Shown here piece after piece: positions 1 through 5,579 of a DNA stretch of 8,228 nt (position 1 is the first letter of the stretch; every line of letters starts with the position of its first letter). Source of the DNA: Lachnospiraceae bacterium (GTDB lineage Bacteria > Bacillota > Clostridia > Lachnospirales > Lachnospiraceae); assembly GCA_017444545.1 (NCBI GenBank), contig JAFSWJ010000067.1:1-8228 (forward strand), read 5' to 3'. The notes beneath the pieces were generated by a model, which saw nothing but the letters and a program-made list of their open reading frames with translations, did not search any database and was not told the DNA's origin. A program made the translations under genes and the position numbers.

Positions 1-922
1 GCCGTCCCGCTGCAAAGTTTTCAAGATCCTCGCAGAACATCTCCACGTTCCTGTCTATGGTATGGTCAAGGGTGAGATTTCCCGCCACGTGGGGAGTGAT
101 GAGCAGATTCTTCGTCTTCCAAAGACGGCTGTCCTTTGGAAGCGGCTCACACCTGAACACATCAAGGGCTGCACCTGCAAGTTCACCCCGGTCAAGAAGA
201 TCTGCCAGGGCATCCTCATCTATCGCAGACCCCCGTCCCACATTTACTATGTATGAATCCTTTGAAAGAAGCCCAAGCCTCTCACCGGACATTATTCCGC
301 GGGTCAGCGCCGTATCAGGCAGCGACATGACAAGCAGATCCGTTTCAGGCAAAACCTCGTCCAGCCTGTCAACAGACATGACCCTGTCATACAGCGGTTC
401 CTCACACATCCCGCTCCTGTTTACGCCCGTAATGGACCGGGGTTCAAAAGCCCTCGCCCTCTTTGCAAACGAGCATCCTATATCTCCCGTTCCCAGCACC
501 GTTATCCGGCTGTCCTTCAACGACCTCTGCGGCACCGGCGTCCCCCACTCTCCGTTTTTTGAAAGCAGCACATGATCCGTGATATGTCTCATCATCATAA
601 TAGAAACCGCTATGATGTGCTCAGCGATGGACACTCCGTATGCTCCCGCCGAATTGGTGAGCAGACAATCCCTGTTTGCAAAGGCATCCTCCTTCATGAG
701 GAAGTCAACACCGGCAGACGGCACGCAGAGCCATTTTAACTTCATGCTGGAAGATGCCGTTTTCATGCCAAATCCATAGATGATGTCAGGTTCTGCAAAA
801 TCCTTTGGTGCCTCATCCTCCGATGATACAAAGCACAGCGAGACTCCCGTCTTTTTTGCGGTTTCCTCTATCATTTTTCTGTGCTGATCCTTCAATGCAC
901 TGTTGATCACAAGCAGTTTCAT
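1..922 (-). CDS. D-isomer-specific 2-hydroxyacid dehydrogenase, C-terminus cut by window edge
   Basis: This gene should encode a cytoplasmic NAD(P)-dependent oxidoreductase interconverting a 2-hydroxyacid and a 2-keto acid. 307 codons are visible and the reading frame is open to the left edge, so the C-terminal end is missing; the family is usually 310-340 residues, so little is lost. The Rossmann motif GTGDIG is at residues 144-149. The three catalytic positions are present in their usual settings: Arg230 in VNVGRG, Glu259 in CEPLP and His278 in TPHVAG. After the second Rossmann strand the sequence reads VNRSG (167-171) with no acidic residue, which in this family often goes with NADP use; that is inference. 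The ATG at 922 is preceded by GGGAGGG (927-933), spacing about 4 nt. The substrate cannot be named from sequence alone; glyoxylate/hydroxypyruvate reductase or a phosphoglycerate dehydrogenase relative are possible. It is separated from the next gene by a repeat-filled gap and is probably transcribed alone or with genes off the left edge. Confidence 0.9.
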   Translation of the reverse strand, partial: MKLLVINSALKDQHRKMIEETAKKTGVSLCFVSSEDEAPKDFAEPDIIYGFGMKTASSSMKLKWLCVPSAGVDFLMKEDAFANRDCLLTNSAGAYGVSIAEHIIAVSIMMMRHITDHVLLSKNGEWGTPVPQRSLKDSRITVLGTGDIGCSFAKRARAFEPRSITGVNRSGMCEEPLYDRVMSVDRLDEVLPETDLLVMSLPDTALTRGIMSGERLGLLSKDSYIVNVGRGSAIDEDALADLLDRGELAGAALDVFRCEPLPKDSRLWKTKNLLITPHVAGNLTLDHTIDRNVEMFCEDLENFAAGR

Positions 923-926
923 ATTG

Positions 927-933
927 CCCTCCC
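927..933 (-). promoter_or_regulatory. Ribosome binding site of the hydroxyacid dehydrogenase
   Basis: GGGAGGG on the minus strand lies 4 nt before the ATG at 922 and fixes that start. I do not see a convincing -10/-35 pair upstream; TATATT at about 936-941 is too close to the start to serve. Confidence 0.6.
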
Positions 934-958
934 AAAATATAACTATCTCAGCTAATAT

Positions 959-1086
959 GCGTTTCACGGGGACGGTTCTCTGTTTCACTCATGTCCATAG
1001 TTTCCGTGAAACACGCTTGAATACTGATGTTACACAGAACCGTCCCCTGTTACACTGACGTGACACCGGGACTGTCCCCCTGTCAC
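959..1086. repeat. Composite inverted-repeat cluster with GGGGACGGTTCT cores
   Basis: This stretch holds almost all of the sequence between the dehydrogenase and the secreted-protein gene. Three nested or adjacent pairings are visible. GTTTCACGG at 961-969 pairs perfectly with CCGTGAAAC at 1004-1012. GGGGACGGTTCTCTGT at 968-983 pairs, with a 2-nt difference, with ACAGAACCGTCCCC at 1034-1047. GTGACA at 1060-1065 pairs with TGTCAC at 1081-1086 around an inner GGGACTGTCCCCC. The cluster ends 4 nt from the stop codon of the gene at 1091. The core is shared with the elements at 1872-1946 and 2854-2884. It looks like two or three partly decayed copies of a REP-like or small non-autonomous mobile element. 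No transposase gene is visible in the window. There is no T-run after these hairpins in the minus direction, so a standard intrinsic terminator is not evident. Confidence 0.75.
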
Positions 1087-1090
1087 ATTT

Positions 1091-1789
1091 TTATCTGACC
1101 TCTTTGATCCTTCCGTCGTCATCCTTTACCTCTTCGATATACGGGTCATCTTCAAAGTACAAAAGATCCTCCGGTATGACGCAGTAGCCGATAAAGACGA
1201 GGGAAAGGTCATCCATGCCGTCGATTTCTTCTTTTGTATAGACATAGCCCGCTTCATCATAGGCAATGCCTTCCTTTACGGTTCCTTCAGTTGACTCCTC
1301 CTTTACAATGTTCCAGCTTACAGGCAGTGAATTTATGCTGTCATCCATCACATAGACATTTATATTTTCCGGCAGGTCCGGTTTTATCAGATCATCATAA
1401 CGACGCCTTTTGTTTCCGTTCCATGAGACCGTAAGCCTTTCCGGATCCTTTTTCGCGGGCCCGGAAGCCAGAACCATATCGTCCGATACCGTCCAGAAAA
1501 CATCCCAGGTATCGGGATCGATATCGTACTGCTCACCCCCCAGCTCCATACTCACATAATAAGGGATGTCCGCAAGCTCCGCTCCGGTCACCGGTTCGGC
1601 GATCCCGATCTCCACGCTTTCAAGAACGGGTGCCGTCATTGCCCTGACATATACGTCCGTATCCGGCGTCTGCGTCGTTTCGGGCAGCATCGGTACATCC
1701 GCAGGCTCAGCCGCAAACACAGTCACCGGATTTACAGCCATCGAAAGACAGATCAGCAATACCAGTTTCTTTTCAAACCACTTTTTTAT
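1091..1789 (-). CDS. Secreted protein of unknown function with ATA at the expected start
   Basis: I do not recognise this family. Read from ATA at 1789 the product is 232 residues. It opens with a classical signal peptide: a basic n-region (KKWFEKK, residues 2-8), a hydrophobic stretch (about 9-24) and a likely cleavage site in TVFA|AEP near residues 26/27. The mature part is acidic; residues about 48-100 (VLESVEIGIAEPVTG onward, then WDVFWTVSDD) weakly resemble bacterial Ig-like beta-sandwich repeats, but no domain can be assigned. No LPXTG motif, lipobox or C-terminal membrane helix is seen, so it is probably released or loosely held outside the cell. No ATG or GTG start lies in frame between the upstream stop at 1841-1843 and the signal peptide. 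The first conventional candidate is TTG at 1759, which would remove the whole basic n-region. A promoter (1840-1869) and a GGGG-rich ribosome site (1796-1807) sit correctly for the ATA. The gene is therefore either a rare AUA initiator or a recent start-codon loss. Confidence 0.6.
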   Translation of the reverse strand: MKKWFEKKLVLLICLSMAVNPVTVFAAEPADVPMLPETTQTPDTDVYVRAMTAPVLESVEIGIAEPVTGAELADIPYYVSMELGGEQYDIDPDTWDVFWTVSDDMVLASGPAKKDPERLTVSWNGNKRRRYDDLIKPDLPENINVYVMDDSINSLPVSWNIVKEESTEGTVKEGIAYDEAGYVYTKEEIDGMDDLSLVFIGYCVIPEDLLYFEDDPYIEEVKDDDGRIKEVR

Positions 1790-1795
1790 ATTTTT

Positions 1796-1807
1796 CCCCT
1801 TTTCCCC
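1796..1807 (-). promoter_or_regulatory. Ribosome binding site that points to the ATA start
   Basis: The minus strand reads GGGGAAAAGGGG; its last GGGG (AAGGGG with one G:U pair to the anti-Shine-Dalgarno) lies 6 nt before the ATA at 1789. It is 36 nt before the TTG at 1759, too far to serve that codon. This spacing is the main reason for annotating the start at 1789. Confidence 0.5.
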
Positions 1808-1839
1808 GAGCCGGAATAATTGTTTGATTCGTGGGTCAT

Positions 1840-1869
1840 ATTATATCTGATTTATGAATATGTTTGCAA
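1840..1869 (-). promoter_or_regulatory. Sigma-A type promoter for the secreted-protein gene
   Basis: On the minus strand TTGCAA (1864-1869) and a perfect TATAAT (1840-1845) are separated by 18 nt. Transcription would begin near 1833, giving a leader of about 44 nt before the ATA at 1789. The -35 box lies only 2 nt from the edge of the long hairpin at 1872-1946, so the hairpin separates this transcription unit from the toxin gene upstream. Confidence 0.6.
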
Positions 1870-1871
1870 AT

Positions 1872-1946
1872 AAATGGGACAGGGGGACGGTTCTGTGATT
1901 GTCTTCTTTTTGTCAATCACAGAACCGTCCCCCTGTCATCCCATTT
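1872..1946. repeat. Long near-perfect hairpin of the GGGGACGGTTCTGTG family, possible two-way terminator
   Basis: The left arm (1872-1901) and right arm (1914-1946) are reverse complements over about 30 bp. The only difference is a 3-nt insertion in the right arm; the loop is about 12 nt (1902-1913). The arms carry GACAGGGGGACGGTTCTGTG and its complement. On the plus strand the stem is followed by ATTTTTTG; on the minus strand it is followed by ATTTATTT. The structure could thus end transcription in either direction. The useful direction here is minus, where it would close the toxin transcript 69 nt after its stop codon. It is the most complete copy of the repeat family in the window, and its near-identical arms suggest recent arrival or selection to keep pairing. 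Confidence 0.85.
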
Positions 1947-2015
1947 TTTGAGTCCCTTATACAGTGACATTATGTGATAAGGAGATATTTCAGAAGAGAG
2001 TGTGTACGGATACGT

Positions 2016-2552
2016 TCATGAATCTACGGCCAGATACATAGGTTTACAACCTTTCTCGTCATCTTTGAATGAAAAATGTAGATCTTCATCAAGGTCATCA
2101 AAAAAGTTTCTCTTATACAAAGAATAACCCTCTTCCGTTGCAGCTAATGTAACAAACGCAAATCCTAAATATCTATCGCGAATTTCATATACCTTGCTCA
2201 TAAAGTCTGCAAACAACCTGTCAGATATCTTTATCGAATTACCATCCTGTGTTTCTCCGACTATAATGCCTCTGTACCGCTCATTCAAAGCAAAAAAATT
2301 CAGATGGATCGAACCGCCTATCTTGTATTTTTCGTTTCCGGATATCATATCAATATAGCCTACTCCGATATTATAATATCCGATGATATGCGTTCTCTTA
2401 TCATCTATCCAAACAAATGTCTTTCCAAGCGATTCATTTAATGCGTCTTCCGACTTGATAAACTGATCCAAAAACCCGTTCCCGGAGGAGAAATCCTTTG
2501 AGAGAAACATTAGTGTTTTATCATATTTTTCAGTCTTTACACTAATCTTCAT
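2016..2552 (-). CDS. GNAT-fold acetyltransferase, probable toxin of a toxin-antitoxin pair
   Basis: The 178-residue protein follows the layout of small GNAT toxins of the TacT/AtaT type, which acetylate the amino group of charged tRNA and block translation. Visible blocks are GFLDQFIKSEDALNES (26-41), KTFVWIDDKRTHIIGYYNI (44-62, the strand pair after the first helices), IHLNFFALNERYRG (82-95, central strand), KISDRLFADFMSKV (108-121), LGFAFVTLAATEEGYSLYKRNFF (129-151) and a C-terminal PMYLAV. Tyr144 in SLYKR matches the position of the tyrosine often needed for catalysis in GNATs. The usual acetyl-CoA loop (R/Q-x-x-G-x-G/A) after the central strand is missing. It is replaced by RGIIVGETQDGNSI (94-107), so cofactor binding may differ. 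I chose ATG 2552 because it overlaps the stop of the upstream small gene by 11 nt, a coupled arrangement; GTG 2564, four codons earlier, is possible. Substrate and toxicity are inferred from family and context. Confidence 0.7.
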   Translation of the reverse strand: MKISVKTEKYDKTLMFLSKDFSSGNGFLDQFIKSEDALNESLGKTFVWIDDKRTHIIGYYNIGVGYIDMISGNEKYKIGGSIHLNFFALNERYRGIIVGETQDGNSIKISDRLFADFMSKVYEIRDRYLGFAFVTLAATEEGYSLYKRNFFDDLDEDLHFSFKDDEKGCKPMYLAVDS

Positions 2553-2769
2553 CCGTATAAACACACTTTCTTATCTCGCTCTTTCCGGTTTTGGTATCGG
2601 TCACTTTAGCGTATAGTTCACCGGTTGATTCATCGGAAAACAGATCCACATCCATCGACATCAGATAGTCAAAGTGCTGTCGTGCACTTTCTGACATTTT
2701 TCTTTTCAACGGTCTCTTGGCTACAAACGGCATATTTGTGGGCATCGCATACGCACCTGTTCCGACCAT
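2542..2769 (-). CDS. 75-residue small protein, candidate antitoxin of the GNAT toxin
   Basis: This small protein is not one I recognise. It has a basic N-terminal section (AKRPLKRK, residues 17-24), a probable helix (MSESARQHFDYLMSMDVD, 25-42) and an acidic, probably beta-stranded tail (ELYAKVTDTKTGKSEIRKC, 51-69, ending YTDED). It lacks the usual ribbon-helix-helix pattern of the DUF1778/TacA antitoxins that accompany GNAT toxins. The ATG at 2769 is chosen because AAGGAG (2778-2783) lies 8 nt upstream and an extended -10 promoter sits at 2816-2824. The frame stays open upstream, but that part crosses the promoter and the repeat at 2854-2884. Its last codons overlap the toxin start (ATG 2552) by 11 nt, so the two are probably translationally coupled, small gene first, the usual order for such pairs. 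The antitoxin role is inferred from size, charge, order and overlap. Confidence 0.65.
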   Translation of the reverse strand: MVGTGAYAMPTNMPFVAKRPLKRKMSESARQHFDYLMSMDVDLFSDESTGELYAKVTDTKTGKSEIRKCVYTDED

Positions 2770-2777
2770 ACATATCA

Positions 2778-2783
2778 CTCCTT
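2778..2783 (-). promoter_or_regulatory. Ribosome binding site of the candidate antitoxin
   Basis: AAGGAG on the minus strand is 8 nt from the ATG at 2769. It rules out the much longer in-frame reading from further upstream. Between it and the promoter lies TTGGATTCAA (2792-2801), a 10-nt near-palindrome that could be an operator for autoregulation; that is a weak guess. Confidence 0.7.
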
Positions 2784-2815
2784 TGAGAAACTTGAATCCA
2801 ACTTTTCTTAAAATC

Positions 2816-2824
2816 ATTATAGCA
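2816..2824 (-). promoter_or_regulatory. Extended -10 promoter of the toxin-antitoxin cassette
   Basis: The minus strand reads TGCTATAAT: a perfect TATAAT (2816-2821) with the TGN extension. A -35 box is weak (ATTCAT at 2839-2844, spacing 17). Transcription would begin near 2809, giving a leader of about 40 nt. The cassette can therefore be expressed independently of the kinase operon upstream. Confidence 0.6.
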
Positions 2825-2853
2825 TGAAAAACAACCTGATGAATAACATCTTT

Positions 2854-2884
2854 TGGGACAGGGGGACCGTCCCCCCGACTCCCA
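2854..2884. repeat. Short copy of the GGGGGAC repeat abutting the kinase stop codon
   Basis: TGGGA (2854-2858) pairs with TCCCA (2880-2884), and GGGGG (2861-2865) with CCCCC (2871-2875) around a 5-nt loop. Compared with the copy at 1872-1946, the TTCTGTG part and the central loop are gone, as if the two arms had been joined after an internal deletion. The element ends exactly where the kinase stop codon (2885-2887) begins. No T-run follows it in the minus direction, so it is not a standard terminator. Confidence 0.7.
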
Positions 2885-4789
2885 CTACCCGAAGCTTTCC
2901 AGCTTTTCAAACAACAGTTCCGGCTCCACCGGCTTTGAAAGATGCGCGTTCATTCCCACCTGCATGCTGCGTCTGACATCCTCATCAAAAGCGTTTGCGG
3001 TCATCGCGATGATGGGTATGCTTTTTGCATCCTCCCTGTCAAGCGCGCGAATGGTCTTTGTGGCTTCAAGCCCGTCCATTTCCGGCATCCGCATATCCAT
3101 CAGGATAGCATAATAAAAACCGGGCTCATGGCTTTCAAACTTTTCCACGGCGATCCTCCCGTTTCCGGCAAGGTCGGTCTCTATGCCGCGGGATGCAAGT
3201 ATGGTCATCATGATCTCCGCGTTGATGCCCACATCCTCGGCAAGAAGGATCCTTGCGCCCTCAAGCTTTGCAGGCTCTGCATCATGGTCTGCAGCAGCCT
3301 TCGGGGCAGTCCCTGTAACTGACCGTTCAAGGGTTACGGTTACGGTAAAAGTTGTCCCCTCTCCCCTGGTACTTTGTACCTCGATGTTTCCGTTCATCAG
3401 CTCCACCAGGCTTTTTGTGATGGACATGCCAAGCCCCGTGCTTCCGTATCTGTTTGTTGAAGCGGAATCCTCCTGACTGAAGGCATCAAAGATATGCGGC
3501 AGAAATTCGCTGCTCATCCCCACTCCCGTATCCTTAAAGATCATTCTGAGTGTGGTCATCCTGTCATTCCTTGCGCTCTCTTCAACGCAAAATTCCACAC
3601 TTCCGCCTTCAGGAGTGAACTTGACCGCGTTTCCGAGGATGTTGATGATCACCTGCTTGAGCTTCATCTCATCACCCAAATAGCTGTCATCAGTAACGCC
3701 GTTTTTATTATATATATAATCTATTCCCTTTTCCCTGCACTGTCCGCCGATCATGGTATTTACCTGCTCGAGGGCGGAGTTCAGAGAAAAAGCCTCTTTT
3801 TTGACCGTCATCCTGCCTGATTCGATGCGGCTCATGTCGAGGATATCATTTATTATACCAAGGAGATGTCTGGAGGCCTCCCCTGTCTTTTCAAGATATT
3901 CCTTCACCTTTTCGCTTGCCGTGGGCTCGTTTAACGCGATGTTGTTCAGTCCGATTATGGCGTTCATGGGTGTCCTGATCTCGTGGCTCACATTTGACAG
4001 AAAGGCCGTCTTTGCCCGGTTTGCCTGCTCTGCCGCAGACAGCGCCGCCTGCAGTGCCTCCCTGCTTTCGGCAAGCTCCTGCTTTTGCTGCTGCTCTCTT
4101 TTGATCGCGCTTTCAAGCTCCTGTCTGTATTCCTCTTTTTCATCCTCCATGACGAAGCTGTGCAGCAGGCAGGTCCCGAGCCTGTAGCCCATGGCGTAAA
4201 AGGGCATCAGCGGATAGAAAACCTGGATGGCGATCAGGACCATCATGGCTATCCCGAAAAGACCTATCGTCAGGTGGCGCATCTTCACCGAGCCATGGGA
4301 TCTTGCGGTCATCGCAAGCGTATAGATGGATGATAATAAAAACATGAGGATCTGTATGCAAAGGGTCAGATAACGGGCTATGTGCGCGTGATACGTGCCG
4401 TTTTCGTCAAAGCTGAAAAGTATGGGATAAAAGAAGTTGATGACGATGACTGTAAGCTCAAACCACAGAAAGCAGCGGCCCACAAGAAAGAGTATCCTTT
4501 CAAATCCCGTTCCGCCCTCAAGATAATCAATGACATACTGGGTCCACAGCATCACCGCCATGGCCATGGCAGCAAAATGAACCACGGTATCGGCGTACAA
4601 TAACGTGATGAGATGATGCTCATCAAGGATCCCCCAGAGCAGATCGGTGATATAATAGGCCATCACGCCTGCAAGAAAGCTTCTGTAGGTATGCTGTGCC
4701 TTTGTCAGATCCCTGCCCTTCCGCAGCAGATCCTGATTGGTTATGAGCAGAATAACTGATGCCAGTATTCCTATGACCGAATATGTCAT
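2885..4789 (-). CDS. Membrane hybrid histidine kinase with fused receiver domain
   Basis: The 634-residue protein is a phosphorelay sensor. Residues 1 to about 213 hold six predicted membrane helices (about 4-16, 36-54, 62-82, 98-125, 138-160, 172-192) and no large extracellular domain. A charged coiled coil (about 215-262, QQQKQELAESREAL) leads to the HisKA domain with phospho-accepting His269 in NVSHEIRTPMNAIIG. The ATPase domain has the N box (Asn387 in ILGNAVKFTPEGG), G1 box DTGVGM (420-425) and G2 box GSTGLGM (449-455). A receiver domain follows at about 512-634: Glu518/Asp519, phospho-accepting Asp565 in LMDMRMPEMDG, Thr597 and Lys619 in LSKPVEP. All catalytic residues are present. No Hpt or DNA-binding output domain is fused and no partner regulator is in the window. 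The ATG at 4789 has AGGGAG (4797-4802) 7 nt upstream. It follows the TauE-type gene by 37 nt and probably shares its transcript. The signal is unknown. Confidence 0.93.
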   Translation of the reverse strand: MTYSVIGILASVILLITNQDLLRKGRDLTKAQHTYRSFLAGVMAYYITDLLWGILDEHHLITLLYADTVVHFAAMAMAVMLWTQYVIDYLEGGTGFERILFLVGRCFLWFELTVIVINFFYPILFSFDENGTYHAHIARYLTLCIQILMFLLSSIYTLAMTARSHGSVKMRHLTIGLFGIAMMVLIAIQVFYPLMPFYAMGYRLGTCLLHSFVMEDEKEEYRQELESAIKREQQQKQELAESREALQAALSAAEQANRAKTAFLSNVSHEIRTPMNAIIGLNNIALNEPTASEKVKEYLEKTGEASRHLLGIINDILDMSRIESGRMTVKKEAFSLNSALEQVNTMIGGQCREKGIDYIYNKNGVTDDSYLGDEMKLKQVIINILGNAVKFTPEGGSVEFCVEESARNDRMTTLRMIFKDTGVGMSSEFLPHIFDAFSQEDSASTNRYGSTGLGMSITKSLVELMNGNIEVQSTRGEGTTFTVTVTLERSVTGTAPKAAADHDAEPAKLEGARILLAEDVGINAEIMMTILASRGIETDLAGNGRIAVEKFESHEPGFYYAILMDMRMPEMDGLEATKTIRALDREDAKSIPIIAMTANAFDEDVRRSMQVGMNAHLSKPVEPELLFEKLESFG

Positions 4790-4796
4790 TTACTGT

Positions 4797-4802
4797 CTCC
4801 CT
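4797..4802 (-). promoter_or_regulatory. Ribosome binding site of the kinase, inside a repeat remnant
   Basis: AGGGAG lies 7 nt before the ATG at 4789. It merges with the tandem GTGGGACAGG units at 4800-4819, so the translation signal of the kinase appears to be formed in part by repeat-derived sequence. Confidence 0.5.
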
Positions 4803-4819
4803 GTCCCACCCTGTCCCAC
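4800..4819. repeat. Tandem 10-bp units matching one arm end of the hairpin family
   Basis: CCTGTCCCAC occurs twice in a row (4800-4809 and 4810-4819). The unit matches the outer end of the hairpin elements (CCTGTCCCA). It fills most of the 37-nt gap between the permease stop (4827-4829) and the kinase start. No complementary arm is present, so no hairpin is expected; it is probably a decayed or partial copy. Confidence 0.6.
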
Positions 4820-4826
4820 TGAAACA

Positions 4827-5579
4827 TCACTTCCCGGCAAATTCGATCAGAAGCTTCACAAAAAAAGCAGCCAGAACGAAGATCATCACCGGTTTGACTA
4901 TTTTTGACCCATTTTTTTCAAAACGTGACGCTCCGATATAGTTTCCTGCGATATTGAAAAGACCTGCCACGATACCCAGGGGCAATAAGACCTGATCCTT
5001 CATCAGGAACACTGCAAGAGCCGACAGGTTTGTCGAAAAGTTCACGGCCTTGGTCAGACCGTTCGCATCTTTAAGCTCCATTCCCGCGACAGCGGTGAGC
5101 ATCAGCAAAAGGAAGGTTCCCGTTCCCGGTCCGTAGAATCCGTCGTACACCCCGATCAGCAAAGAACTTGCAGAACAGATCGCTATCGTTGTTTTTTCCG
5201 GATACGATCTCTTCGGGTCCAGTATGTCTTTTTTTGTAAGGATCAGGATCGCAGTCAGAGGAATGACGATGATCAGAACGATCCTGAACACCCTGTCCGG
5301 CAGCAAAAGTGCCGCGTTGGCACCAAAAGCCGATCCAAGAAAAGCACAGGGTATGCAAAAGGCAGCGATCTTCCATGGGATGAAGCCATCCTTTGCATAT
5401 TTTGCGGTGGTGACGGATGTACCCATGAAAGCGCTCATCTTGTTGGTGGCCACACAGTTATGTACGGGCAGCCCTGTAATGAAATAAGCGGGAAGCGATA
5501 TCAGCCCGCCGCCACCCGCAACGGCATCTATAAATCCGGCTATGAAAACAAGCGGGCAGATGATCAGATAATCACGCAT
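4827..5579 (-). CDS. TauE/SafE family (YfcA-like) membrane permease
   Basis: The 250-residue, highly hydrophobic protein belongs to the TauE/SafE (DUF81) family, whose members are linked to export or uptake of small sulfur-containing or organic anions. The two-fold family repeat is visible. The first half has GFIDAVAGGGGLISLPAY (15-32) followed by GLPVHNCVATNKMSAFMGT (36-54). The second half has GVYDGFYGPGTGTFLL (143-158) followed by KDANGLTKAVNFSTN (170-184). This arrangement and the first motif resemble Escherichia coli YfcA. Eight or so membrane helices are expected, and the length is normal for the family. The ATG at 5579 overlaps the stop of the symporter upstream (5572-5574) by 8 nt, so the two are translationally coupled and likely act on related substrates. 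The transported anion cannot be told from sequence; the link to sulfite or sulfoacetate is family knowledge only. Confidence 0.9.
   Translation of the reverse strand: MRDYLIICPLVFIAGFIDAVAGGGGLISLPAYFITGLPVHNCVATNKMSAFMGTSVTTAKYAKDGFIPWKIAAFCIPCAFLGSAFGANAALLLPDRVFRIVLIIVIPLTAILILTKKDILDPKRSYPEKTTIAICSASSLLIGVYDGFYGPGTGTFLLLMLTAVAGMELKDANGLTKAVNFSTNLSALAVFLMKDQVLLPLGIVAGLFNIAGNYIGASRFEKNGSKIVKPVMIFVLAAFFVKLLIEFAGK

Noticed and set aside
57..575. Long plus-strand open frame opposite the dehydrogenase
   Set aside because: The minus strand encodes an uninterrupted dehydrogenase with all catalytic motifs; the plus frame is serine-rich antisense sequence without a recognisable domain.
1757..1759. 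TTG as the start of the secreted protein
   Set aside because: It lacks a nearby ribosome site and removes the basic part of the signal peptide, so it is a fallback only.
959..2884. Repeats as a CRISPR array
   Set aside because: Copies are palindromic, of unequal length, widely and irregularly spaced, and there are no spacers or cas genes.
2770..2910. N-terminal extension of the candidate antitoxin
   Set aside because: It would run through the extended -10 promoter and the repeat at 2854-2884 and overlap the kinase 3' end, while ATG 2769 has an ideal ribosome site.
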